Shown here in pieces: positions 42,101 through 53,180 of a DNA stretch of 64,000 nucleotides (its first letter is position 1; every line of letters starts with the position of its first letter). A program made the position numbers and the translations under genes. A model generated the notes under the pieces. It did not search any database. It saw only the letters and a list, made by a program, of their open reading frames with translations, and had not been told where the DNA came from. The DNA comes from Plumapathes pennacea (taxonomy: Eukaryota; Cnidaria; Anthozoa; Antipatharia; Myriopathidae), in contig OZ038466.1 in NCBI GenBank assembly GCA_964036295.1, positions 12,062,001-12,126,000 of the forward strand. Reading direction: 5' to 3'.

Positions 42101-45100
42101 GGTAGAGTTACCCTCCCAGGAGGGCCAAGTTTAGAGAGACCAGCTGCCTGTCAATTCCCGCCAATTGTTTTGCCCTTGGTGAGGTAGCTCTAGGGATAGC
42201 GCTTCGCATGTAAAGGGGCTATCTTTTGACACTTGTATGAGGATGTCCCTTCAAGGAGGGTCACCCTTCTTCCATCTAAACAGGGCCTTAGTCTGCGTTG
42301 GTGTATAGAGTGGTATGTGTCAACCTTAAACTTAACATTGTAACGGGTGGTGTAGGCTGACGTTTCGAGCGTTAACATTTTGTCGGAGCATGTCTATATT
42401 TCTGTGGAACAAGAAATTTTATCCCGCATAATCTATCTCTGATTTCTTCTTTGTTATTCTGCCATTTTACTTGTATCGTTTCTCTCTTCTTCTCTGCTTT
42501 ATTGTACAGTATTTGTTCTCCACCTGACTCTCCTGTCCTCTCTGCTCTACTCTTCTTATTTCATCTTTTTAAATCTTTTTTCTCTCCTCTCCTGTCCTCT
42601 CTCCCCTTTTACTCTCCAGGACTTCCGTCAACTCATCTTTTCTCTTTCTCTTGTATTCTCTTTTATACTCATATGCGCTTTCTCTTCTACTCTTCTTGAC
42701 TCATCTTATTTCTTTTCATGGTTACTCTACCCTGCTCCTTTCTGTTCTTCTCTTTCCTTCTTTCTCTTGATGGATTGAAAAACAATAGAAAAATGGACGA
42801 GCCGGAACAAGTTTCTTAGCCTTACTGTATTGTTTAGAGCTCTATCTGTATGCTAGTGTTATTCTCAGCACCCATTTCATAACGCTTTTATTGAAGCGTA
42901 CCCAGTAACGTAGAATAAGGACAACCAAAGTCATTTTTGAATTCTTGTCATCTTTTTTTTAAACCAAGGTTCTTGGATGCTTGGGCCGGGTCCTGACTGT
43001 CGCTTGGCAGACCCATTAGCATCAGTATGGACCGGACTCAAGTTTCAACTCAAGACAGTGAGTAGCTTTTTGGTACCTAAGACTTTACAGGACTTGGAGG
43101 GAGTTCTCAGCATCATCAAAGACTTTCAGACCGGCATAAAACAGAGGGAGACGAACATAAAGCAAGGGGTGAGGGCTGGGATGGTCAGGACGAGCGAGGA
43201 ATGTGCCGCTGGTTTGAGCTGCATGAAAGACCAGTTTGTTGGAATCGGGGTCAACAACTCCGTCCCGCTTAAGTGGCTTCGCGGTTATATCTTTAACATT
43301 GGTGGATTCTTTAAACACGTCACCAACGACACCTCAGCTGATTGGTTCGCTAAATACAACGAAACAATGCCCTCCTCTCTGCACCAGGCCCTCGTGAAGC
43401 ACGTGGAAGAACCGCTGGCCGAGTTGTTCGCTTATCTTGGGAACGAGCATCAGAAACACTGTGTACCGAGAAATGTGACCAGTGGACTGGGTACTAGTCC
43501 GTTAAAGCATGTCTACTATGACGGAGCGAGGACTGGAGAGAGGACCAATCAAACGTTAGAGACCGGTGACAAGATTATAAGCGGGAAAGACGCGTACAGG
43601 AAGATTCTGTCGTATTATACTACCATGGATTACACTCCAGGTGTGGTAAGGTTTGTGTCTGAAACCCTGAAGTCTAAACGCTTGAGGTGTGCTGATGAAT
43701 GATGTATTGATTGAATTGCAATGGATATATGCTAGTACTTGTGAAAACTTGTTTTAGACTACGTCGTGGAGATAAAAATGTATGATAAATCAACCAGAAG
43801 TTGATAAAGTTTCAGTTTACGTTTAAAGCGTTAGCCCTGCAAGACTTGTTAAGTCGAAGGGCAGACGCTCTAAACGTCAGCTTAAAATTCTTTGACGTGT
43901 AACTTCAGGACAACTTACGGCTTCGTGTTTACGTAAAACGACTTCACGACTACGTACAATTTCATGGACTAGCTGCGACTTCCTAACTGCTAGACCATTT
44001 TTCAAAGGTCGAACTTCACATGCGTCGAATACAATGTAAATTCGCTGAAACAAGACATTTTCCTTGTTTGCATTGTATTCTACGCATGTGAAGTTCGACG
44101 TTTGAAACAGGCACTAGTACGACCAACCAGGATTATGAGCATGATTATACTGGGTATTGATTTTGATATTTTTGCCGTTTTGTAAGACGAGGTAAACCAA
44201 ACAGGGTGGACTTTGCTTCATACACTTTATCCCAAAGCTGTGGAGTTAGCAAAGGAAGTAACGGGAAGGCGAGTAAACGAATCTGAAGCAGTGGCACATT
44301 TCAAAAGTCTCCTGAACTCCTCTGGATTGTACCTCAACAACGAGCGCTTCCCGGAAAACGAATCAGACCAGGCCGCTTTTGATAAGTGTAACAGACCTAC
44401 GAAAGGTGAGTGAAGCAAATATATAAATACCGCCAATCACAGAGACTGCAAGAAATATTTTCAACCAATCAGAAGCCAAAGGCATTCGTGTTTGGGTATA
44501 CTTTGACGAAGAAACCAATAAGCAGTGTGAGGAAACGCCATCGTCACTTGCTTACGTGAGAATGATTGGCCAAGAATGCTACTAAACTTGTTCGAGTCAA
44601 TCCGAAAGCGTATCAAATGCAAAACCAAAGCAATTACTTTCGACAGTCATCCGAAAACAACTCTATTTGTATTTTGCTCTCAGTGGCATCAAGGTCGTTA
44701 AGCTCTGTGGTCAACAGGCCAACAATTACTTCTTTCTTGAGTGTGCTTGATAGTTAGCTTGAAAGCATTTTCTTTAAAGCTGAACAAATCGTATATATAA
44801 TACAATACTGAAACAAGCTTTACAAAGAATGCCATTGTTGCTGGGCGCGAAAGGCATTTTTCATGGTTGTCCGTGATTTTGCTGTTGTCGCCTTCTTTGT
44901 AGTCAGTCTCTATTTATTTGTCGTTGTATTCGTAATATCGTCACAGTTTTTGTACGTGTACTTATGGTCATTGCCCTGCATTTTGTTCGCCACTGTGTCA
45001 TTGCCTTGTCCTATCGTCATTGTGTCCTTGCTCTACTGCTACAGCTGCTCCTCTCCTTCACAAAAACTCTGGGTAGTAATGTTTCTTTTTCCACCTGGAC

Positions 45101-47606
45101 TTCTTATCTAGCGGCAATCCACTGCCCAATCAGATACGCAACCATGCGGAAGTGGCATGAGCAGACCGGAAGTGCGCTGAGCCAACTTAAGCCCAAGCAG
45201 GCAAGCAATTTTTATTTCACTGGCTCCAAGCGCACCGTACCCTCTTGTCCAGTAAAGCTGGACATCAACTTCGAATCGACAGATGCGGTTCCCATCTACC
45301 TTTCTGGTGGTAGTGATTGCACTCCCGCAGCCCTCTATAAACTGCCTTTCTTTGTGGACCACATGGGACCAACGTTCATGGAGTGGACGGTCACCGGACA
45401 CGAGGCATTTCCTGGACATCATTTGCAGCAGCAAGGCTATAAGGAGAACTTCCGGTGAGTGGCACCACATTAAAGTTCATGTCAGTCAGTCAATCATCAT
45501 TAGGTAGTCGGTTAGTAACAGTGAGGGCGCGATGGTTTGGCATTTATTCCTGTTCCAGAATATTTGAAATGCATTGCCTGTATGTATTTTGCTCTCGGAG
45601 GCAGAATAGCCAAAATGTTCCGAAATAATGAGGTCATTGCGTTATGAAAACAAAGATGGGGTTTACTGACCCGCATGAACACTCGTTTTCAGACGAATTA
45701 GAGAAAATAATAAGGAATTTTAGTGTGCCAAAGACGATTCTCTGTTCCTTATTGCGAAGTTTATAGAAGATGGTTGGCCTTTGTGTCAAAAACCAACAAC
45801 AACAACAACCTTTTTTTTTTTTTACTGAAATTTCAGTTTTATAAGGGATCTGTTTAACTATAAAAAGAATTGTATGGGCTACTTGAAATAACTAAAAAGC
45901 TAAATGAGTCAAGTAGCTTAAGCTCGACGGAATAAACGTGCGTCTGCCCTTTCCCACCGGAATAGTCCCAGGCGTGGAAGGCTCTTACTGATTTATTCGG
46001 GCAATACGTCAACGATTGTAATATTTTTATACATTTGTATTTGTATTGTGCAAATTCCATCTGTATGTGTTCTTAATTATTCTCCTATTTGGGTGGGTTG
46101 TCAACAACTGACAAATCACGAAATACACCCAAGTCACCGTATCACGGGAAAATAGACGAATCACATTAACGACCAGAGACATAAATACACCACCATCCGA
46201 AGAAATCTCTTCACTTGACTATGAACATGGCTTCCCCTTAGGGAGTCGAAACGCCGGTTACCAAAACAGTCTTCCTAGAGACTACTCTCATCCAGACAAT
46301 CACAAGCAATTAATGGGCTGTCATGCTGGTCTAATTCGTCGTTGTTTTCCTTTCCTAGGTACGCGTGCCCCTACGACTTGAATTTCTTAAATACCAAGTA
46401 CCCAGCATTCTCCGAGGGATGGGCCACCTATGCCGAGAGCCCGATTCTCTCCCATGATTCAGGTGGGTCAGGTGATGGGGACCTACAGCGACGAGATATT
46501 TGATTTTATCAGCATAATAGAAACTAGACCTTTTGCGGTTTTCATAGTGCACAGTATCACTGCCACTACCTTTTTGTGGTGGCTACGTCTATTAGCACTT
46601 CTTTTATCAGTTCCAGTATTTCTGTTACCACTACTACAACTGTTAGAGCGCTTTTCGGATGATTGTCGAAACCAAAACCAAAGCAATCACGGAGCCAAAT
46701 GAATCAATGGGGCGAGCAAAAACACGTCCGAAAAATAAAAGTACGAACAAAACCAAAACTAAGTAATTGCGATTAGTTTTACACTACTAGACCAATAAGC
46801 AGTGCAAGAACACGTTATCCCCACTTGCTGTCTTGAGTGAGAATATCGCAAACAGGTTTTGCTTTTGCTCTTGATTGGCCAAGAATGTTGCTAAACTTGT
46901 TAGGACCAATCGGAAAGCGTAACAAACGCAAAACCAAAGTAATCACACGATTACTTTCAAGAGTCATGCGAAAACGGCTCTGCACGTTTGCTTTAACAAG
47001 CCGGTTGGTCACGTGTTGTTCTTATTTCTTACTCCTTTAGGCTTGTACAACGGCGAGCCTCTCAAACGATACGGGATGATCAAGTCCTTGATTTGGCGAG
47101 CACTGCGTCTGGTTATCGACACGGGCCTTCACTACAGAGGTATGTCACGTGATCAAGCATTGCGACTCTTTGCCGAGTATTTATGGGAAGAAAGTGACGT
47201 CACGGACAAAGAAGTAAGTCGGTACCAGGCCACTCCTGGTCAAGCCACGTCCTATATGATTGGCCGGCAAGCCATTTGGAAGATGCGCAATGCGACCGAG
47301 GTAAAACTAGGAAGTAGGTTTAATCTCAAAGACTTTCATTACCACATACTCCGCCAGGGGGATGCTCCTCTGCCTTATATTGAGCATTACATAGAGAGGT
47401 ACGCAGAATGCGTATTGAAGCAAAGTCCGACAATGCAGAATTGCGCAGAAATTGCTGGTACATCTGCGGCAAGCCGACCACAGAGGCACGTGAACCGACC
47501 TCAGAGTCACGTGAACGGACAATCAAGGCACGTTAACCGACCAGCGAGTCACTGGATCGAAGAAGATTTGATGGGTACTTTACCTCCGGTCATATTCAAG
47601 TTTTAG
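39115..47606 (+). CDS. DUF885-family membrane protein, 7 exons, putative metallopeptidase
   Basis: Exons 39115-39418, 41333-41623, 42969-43640, 44187-44405, 45112-45454, 46359-46462 and 47041-47606 join in frame through GT-AG introns to 832 aa. One transmembrane helix (residues 32-57) follows a short N terminus, predicting a type II membrane protein; a Thr/Ser-rich stalk comes next. The DUF885 region covers most of the rest. Key motifs are TGHEAFPGHH (H592, E593, H598, H599) and FSEGWATYAE (E629, E636), which look like zinc-binding and catalytic residues, so a peptidase role is plausible but inferred. The C terminus has three imperfect copies of RHVNRP/SHVNGQ just before a hydrophobic end. 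The family is common in bacteria and occurs in some invertebrates. Introns carry several MITEs. Confidence 0.88.
41684..41896. mobile_element. MITE with TTA target, family 1, copy a
   Basis: The ends GGGCGCCTTCGATTGAGCCT and, inverted, GAGCACATTCGATTAGGCTT are flanked by TTA (41681-41683 and 41897-41899), as for PIF/Harbinger-type elements. Its interior aligns, in opposite orientation, with the element at 56470-56690 (shared GCTCCAAACCAAAG and TTGTTGCTTGTTG-like words). It lies in intron 2 of the DUF885 gene. Confidence 0.75.
41945..42287. mobile_element. PIF/Harbinger-type MITE with TTA target
   Basis: The ends GGCCCTGTTTACATGGAAGG and, inverted, GGCCCTGTTTAGATGGAAGA continue to GGGTGACCCTCC on both sides, about 33 bp of terminal repeat. 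TTA flanks both ends (41942-41944 and 42288-42290). The 343-bp element has no coding content and several internal GGAGGGT/ACCCTCC words. Confidence 0.8.
44001..44106. mobile_element. Short palindromic MITE
   Basis: TTCAAAGGTCGAACTTCACA at the left and its near complement TGTGAAGTTCGACGTTTGAA at the right, with GCGTCGAATACAATGTAAA and TTTGCATTGTATTCTACGC inside, form arms of about 40 bases. It is located in intron 3 of the DUF885 gene and related to the repeat at 37942-38170. Confidence 0.7.
44508..44660 (+). repeat. Dispersed intronic repeat, copy 1
   Basis: This segment shares ACCAATAAGCAGTG, ATTGGCCAAGAATG, TAAACTTGTT, CGGAAAGCGTA-like text and GCAAAACCAAAG with copy 2 at 46788-46980. It lies in intron 4 of the DUF885 gene. 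The ends and the repeat class are not determined. Confidence 0.6.
46788..46980 (+). repeat. Dispersed intronic repeat, copy 2
   Basis: This is the partner of copy 1 in the same orientation, in intron 6 of the same gene, ending just upstream of the last exon. A related word set (TTGGTTTTGGTTTT) occurs inverted near 31215-31320 in GPR180 intron 2. Confidence 0.6.
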
Positions 47607-48907
47607 AGCCATCAATATACGTCATATTGATCTTCAGAATAGGATCACCCAGACCCTACGGTAACCATCTCCATGAAGAAAAAAATCTCCCAACCGTTCA
47701 GATAGAAATGTGTATGTGATATGACGATAATTAATTGCCTTTTTGGTAAAAGTATCATGTAGCAGGTTCTCCTTACTCTACTACATGTGTGTGGCTGTAG
47801 ATTGAAAGGAGAAACTATATCTAGATCAGCTGAGTAACTGTAAGATTAACTAAAGTGTCGCAGCTGTTGCGAGCCTTTTCGTTTCTCATTCCTCAGGGTT
47901 GACCATTGTCCTCAAAATGTTTTTGTTAATTCAATCCTTTGTACTTTCTCCTTCCAAAATCCAGGCAGTCGTTGGAACTTCTGAAGGCTTGTAAAAGGAA
48001 TCGTGGATTTTGCGAATATAATTTTGAAGAAGTAGCGCGTGGAGGAAATGCTAGTTAGCGTCCCCTTGAGTGAAGGCCTTGAAGTTAAACTACTAGGGAA
48101 AAAAAAAGAGTTGCGGAATGCATTACCCGAAAAAATACGAGGAGAACCTGCAAATATTACAAAGTTGTAATATGTTTTAAGATGTTTAGATTTAGTTTAT
48201 CTATAGCCCCCCCCCCCCCCCCCAAGTAAGTAAAGTTGACTTTTCCAGGCGCCCCCATCTTTTTGTTTTAAAAATATGATTGCAGCTTAGTACGATATTA
48301 ATACGAAAATATCTAAAGTGATTATGACTTTGAATTCTTTGACGTTTGATTGTCTTGAATATTTTTAGGGTATATTTCTATTTGCGGGTTTCTCCCAGAA
48401 GAGAAAAAAAAGAAGCCCCTGTACTAGAACAATGCCAACAATCATTCCAGTATTGTGTCGTAACTACCTAAAGAGGTACGGCCGTTTCAGTGTATTTGCA
48501 GACCGAATGACAATAATCGATTACGGAAATTCTTGTTTTGCGGGTAGCTGCCTCATGAATTATGAATAAAAGTCGAAACATAATTTTCGTAACCCAAACA
48601 AAAGACAGCAAACATAATATTCTTTTTGCCCAAATGGACTGTAATTAATTCAGGTTTTGGGTTTTACTACTTTATTGATAAAAAGCGGCAAAATAAACGG
48701 CAATAGAAACCCGACACTTCTGTCGTGTCAAAGCGGTTAGACACACAAGTTTTTTGTGCGTGTGGGAAAAAAAAAAAAAGAAAACGATCAATTGTGCACA
48801 AACACTATGTTTGACGACTTCTAAATCAACCAATATTCAACAGAAAACTGTTTCCCAGCGCAAATATTGTTGTTAATGAACCCACTGCCGCCTGGAAGTG
48901 ATAAAAT

Positions 48908-48941
<34 letters not shown>

Positions 48942-50654
48942 CTGTAGTGCCGTTTTTTGCAGTCTTCGATCTGAAACCTTTCACTATCGTTGGCTCTCTG
49001 TGAACAGCTGATTGGGCAGGAAAGTCCTTATCTGTCAATTTTCGCTTTGCTGTGAACGAGAATTCGCTTTGACAATTTTGCGTGATTTACGCAAACAGAA
49101 TAAAAAATATTGCATATTCTTTGTCTAGCCGGTACGTAGGTTGTCTGACTTATAGCTGATAGCTATTGAGGCTGTGTGGTCGTCAGCGCGAAATTATAAT
49201 ATTCAAATTTAGCACGATCGGTTTGTCTTATAATTGAAATTGTTCTAAAATGATTGAAATGGACGTCAATCAAACCCACAAGTTTACTAATTTTTGGAAA
49301 CTGACTATTTTTTCCCCGCAAACATCGCAGAAAAAAAAACCAGCGTTTTTCTTAGCAGTTATAGATGGTAGAAAAACCACCTGCTGTGTAGAATTTTGAA
49401 GCCTAAGTACGCTAAGTCCACCATAATAATTATTCATACGTATGAAAAATGCATGTAGTTGTTGGTGTGTGTGTGTGTTTGTGTAAGGCCGGTACAAAAA
49501 TATTTTTTAGCAAATTGATTCACCAGAACGCGACGGTGCAGTTCTACAATTTCCAGTTCGTGGTCGGGTTTATGAGCACTCTTGATATCCATATCTGATT
49601 CACAACTTTTTCTTCCTTTGTTAAAATTAGAATTTAAAAATCATCAAAATAGATTCATGAAACTGTGTTTTCCCGGTTGTTCGAAAGTGTGTCAAAACAA
49701 TATTTTTTAAACACGCATTAATTTTAGAAAACTATAAAGATCTGGCCCCATGCGGCGTCGCCGTGTTCGCTTTGCTTCTTCCGTCATGTTAACTACATTT
49801 AAAGCATTCACGACAAAGAAAGCTCCCTTCAGAGCAGCGAATAGTCAACGTGAGACATTTCCCAGGCGAGGTGAGGTTTACAAAGTCTACAAATCGCTAA
49901 GAGAGGTTCTTCGATAAAAGTTTGACTTGTAATCAATCATTATTGGCGAAGGTACCGAATATAAATTTGCAATTCATTAGGTTTTTGTATTCGACTTTTG
50001 TATATGTGAGCAGACAGAGCTTTTCAGCGCATGCAGTTTTCTCGCTCCATATGATTTGCTAATATAAAACTTGTTAACAAAAAACGATGAGAACAAAAGA
50101 AGAATTTGGTAGTTGCTGCGATCTCTCATTCACTTGTGTACTGCACCTGCTGATTGATATCAGGCTTGCAAATTAGAATTTCTCATCTTTGAATTGTACT
50201 GACAAAAACAAGTTTGACACGTGATTAATATTATTGTTTAGTTGCGAAGCCAGAGTAATTTTACCACAAAGACTAGCAATTATTTAAAGAGACAAAAGTT
50301 TACTGTATTTTTATGGCAGCAGTGTGGCCGGACTTATTTTGAGTGACAAGAAGACGACAGGAAACGTCGCGAGACTATTTGCTTGGAGTACAGACAAATC
50401 AGGAGGGAATTGATACTGACATTTCAATTCTCAGACACTTTTATTTTTCTTTATTTCAGCGAGAAGTTGCTTTAAGAAGCTGAACGTCTCCCTATACCGG
50501 CTTAAATTTTGACCGGAATTTCCTCGTAAGTGGCCCATGACACCCGGAGTTGTCTCGAACGACGTTTCTCCGGGCATACACTCTTTTACTCACCCTATAC
50601 CCCTAAAGGTCACTAGGATTTGGCACGTCTGCATATCAAGCCACAATAATTGAA
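47607..50654. other. Intergenic region between the DUF885 gene and the Kv channel
   Basis: No gene is recognised. It contains a C tract (about 48208-48224), an A tract of more than 25 bases (about 48910-48939) and AT-rich DNA. A possible splice acceptor (TTTATTTCAG near 50450-50459) ahead of the channel gene might end a 5' UTR intron, but there is no independent support. Confidence 0.4.
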
Positions 50655-51953
50655 ATGTTTCATTTGCGGCGACATAACTCTGCGGCATTTCACAGCCAAA
50701 CAAGTCAACAACGCAACCGGCCGCGTTCGAGTCGTCAAAAAGAGAAGCTTATTATGGATACAAGTAAGCCGAGTCAAGCTCGTAGCCAACTCTTGACTCT
50801 CAACATCAGCGGAGCTATCTTCGAAATTAGAGAGGAAAGACTTGGTCGCTGTCCGGACACTTTGCTCGGCTGTGAGGCGAAAAGAGGGAAATACTATGAC
50901 CCAGAACGAGATCAGTATTTTTTCGATCGGCACCGACAGGCGTTTGAAGGGATCCTGTTTTACTATCAAAGCAATGGCAGACTTGTACGACCTGAAAACG
51001 TGCCTGAGGCAGTCTTCACAGAAGAAGTGAAGTTCTTCGAGCTCCGAGCTGGCCAAGACGAAGACGAAAGCTTCTTAACCGAAGACACTGGTCCACCGGG
51101 CGAAGAACACGTTGCCTGGAAGAGAAAACTATGGGAATTGTTTGAGATGCCGGAGACTTCGCTCTCTGCTAAGTTGCTGCAAAACTTTTCTCGGGCTGTA
51201 CTGGTGTTGTCCATCGTCGGTAGTTGTTTAAGTTCTGTAGCTGCCTTACAAATACCACCGATGAAACACGAATTGGGTCGCAATGTCAGCGACGAGGAGA
51301 CTCTGCGTGGAACAGAAACTTTGGCACAAGATGTTTGGATCTTAAACGATATAATATGCCATGGATGGTTCACATTTGAATGTCTTATTCGCTTCATAGT
51401 TGCGCCCAACAAAAAAGACTACCTAAAATTAGGTTGTAATTTGGTGGACCTGGCGACAATTTTTACATTTTATTGGATTCTAATTGTTCAGTTTGTGTTG
51501 CGCCCTCCATTACCATGGGCATTTATTTTGTTGAGAGCACTACAAACCCTTTCGCTCATTCTACGCATTCTGAGGCTTGTACGCTACTCGACATACATGA
51601 GAATCATCGCTCTGACTTTCGCTACAGGACTGAACGATCTGAGTATGCTCATTCTGTTTGTCGTGATGGTTGTATTGCTTGCGTCCAGTGCGGTTTTCTA
51701 TGCGGAGACGAGCGAAGACATGAAGAACGCTAATTTTACCAGCATCCCAGACACATTTTGGTGGTCGGTTGTGACAATTACCACCATTGGATATGGCGAC
51801 CAGGTACCGGCAACCGCAAGTGGTAAATTCGTAGCTGGAGTCTGTACGATACTGGGAACACTAATAATTGCGCTACCGCTATTCCGCTTTGCGACGCAAT
51901 TTAGGGACCGATTAGAAGGATTAGGTATCGGCTACAGAAGCCCCAATATCTGA
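50655..51953 (+). CDS. Shaker (Kv1)-like voltage-gated potassium channel subunit, single exon
   Basis: The gene encodes 432 aa, or 399 aa if translation starts at the in-frame ATG at 50754. A T1/BTB tetramerisation domain (46-132; YFFDRHRQAFEGILFYYQ and NVPEAVFTEEVKFFEL) is Kv1-like. Helices: S1 about 177-200, S2 226-250 with WFTFECLIRF, S3 260-280 with NLVD, S4 288-312, S5 325-350 with SSAVFYAE, pore with the selectivity filter TIGYGD (377-382), S6 391-415. It forms plasma-membrane tetramers. Unusually, in an alignment anchored on S5 the first three S4 charge positions are A295, T298 and L301; only R304, R307 and R310 remain in register. The S6 Pro-Val-Pro hinge reads PLF (408-410), and only about 17 residues follow S6. 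The frame is intact, so it may be a regulatory or unusually gated subunit. Confidence 0.9.
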   Translation: MFHLRRHNSAAFHSQTSQQRNRPRSSRQKEKLIMDTSKPSQARSQLLTLNISGAIFEIREERLGRCPDTLLGCEAKRGKYYDPERDQYFFDRHRQAFEGILFYYQSNGRLVRPENVPEAVFTEEVKFFELRAGQDEDESFLTEDTGPPGEEHVAWKRKLWELFEMPETSLSAKLLQNFSRAVLVLSIVGSCLSSVAALQIPPMKHELGRNVSDEETLRGTETLAQDVWILNDIICHGWFTFECLIRFIVAPNKKDYLKLGCNLVDLATIFTFYWILIVQFVLRPPLPWAFILLRALQTLSLILRILRLVRYSTYMRIIALTFATGLNDLSMLILFVVMVVLLASSAVFYAETSEDMKNANFTSIPDTFWWSVVTITTIGYGDQVPATASGKFVAGVCTILGTLIIALPLFRFATQFRDRLEGLGIGYRSPNI

Positions 51954-53180
51954 TACGTACTACCGCAAAATTATGAGCAGTGATTTATTCCCCGCGATTT
52001 TTTCCTGGTATAATAGTGATTTACGCAGAAAAATATTTAGTCTACATGTTAATGGAAATTTAATTCATGTCAATCAATCAATAATAAAAGCGAGTGTAAT
52101 GAAACTAATCGTAAATGCTTCCTTTATATTTTTTTACTTTGAGCATGAAAATTGAATGTTGATATTTCGCCGTTAAATTTATGCTTCAGAGGAAAACAAA
52201 AGACAAACTGTATTGGAGTTGCGTCAATGTTGTTATTCTGTCTTTGGCTGCTTGATTCGTTCAGTTGGCAGGTGGTCGATCCGTCGGTTTTGAGAAACTG
52301 ATTGTAGACCTTTTCTGTGGGAGGAGAGGGACAGCAATTCTGTTTAGTCTGTCTGTGCACGCACGCGCACGTAAACCTCGTCTCCCACCCCCCTTGGGAC
52401 GAAGTTATGACAACTCACGCGAAATCAATTAATTTATGCCACTAAATGGTGGCTCTTCAGTTGTTTTACAAAGAGAACATCAAAGTCCACGAGATGTAAT
52501 TCTTAATGCACGGGGATGAGATTAATAGGGCACGTGCCAGCAGGCCTTATTGCAAAATGTTCCTCGTGAACTACCTACTGACTCGCTAATAAGGTCAAGT
52601 AAATTGCACAAGGCTATCTAGACACTGTACCTTGAACTCATATCATGTTCAGGGTAATTTACGTGGGCCCCACGCCAGTTAGGCTCATTCATAGCATCTG
52701 CTCGTCCGAGTAACAGCTAGCACTCGGCAAGCTCAGTTTTCATGCTCGACAGAGGAACAACTGAAATCGGCAAGCTCGCTTTCCCAGCCCACCCACTCCT
52801 AGCAGTCCATAATTTATGTGTACATTTGGAGTAATTTATAAATGTTTTATTATTTAGGTAGTTATTAGTAGTATTATCAATATCATTGCATGTAATAGTA
52901 ATAGAGTATTTGAGGAATCATATTTGTAATAAAGACTGTTGGAGCCCAAATGGAGTCTCACTGTGTTAAGATTCAAAATGCGACCGGGCCTTGTCCTCCT
53001 GGCGGGGTGAGATCGGTACCTTGGTATCCTTTTTCCTAGTAAAACCCCCGGGTACCGCGTATAAACCCAACTATCCGCCATGTTTGCCAATCCGAATATT
53101 TTCCCCTCAACATCATGTTGGGTCGTTGGTACATATTTTTCGCGCCTCTTCCCCAGTCCCTCTCCCAGTAGTTGACAAAC
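51954..53180. other. Intergenic region between the Kv channel and CFAP300
   Basis: The first 135 bases are the probable 3' UTR of the channel gene. No other gene is seen. Positions 53110-53180, just before CFAP300, are C-rich and probably hold its promoter. No clear repeats are recognised. Confidence 0.45.
52083..52088 (+). terminator. Polyadenylation signal candidate for the Kv channel
   Basis: AATAAA lies 130 bases after the channel stop codon in an AT-rich stretch, a usual distance for a short 3' UTR. Cleavage site not determined. Confidence 0.45.

Noticed and set aside
44863-45111. Hydrophobic open frame upstream of DUF885 exon 5
   Set aside because: It is intron sequence ending in the exon 5 acceptor; joining at 45112 restores the reading frame with exon 4.
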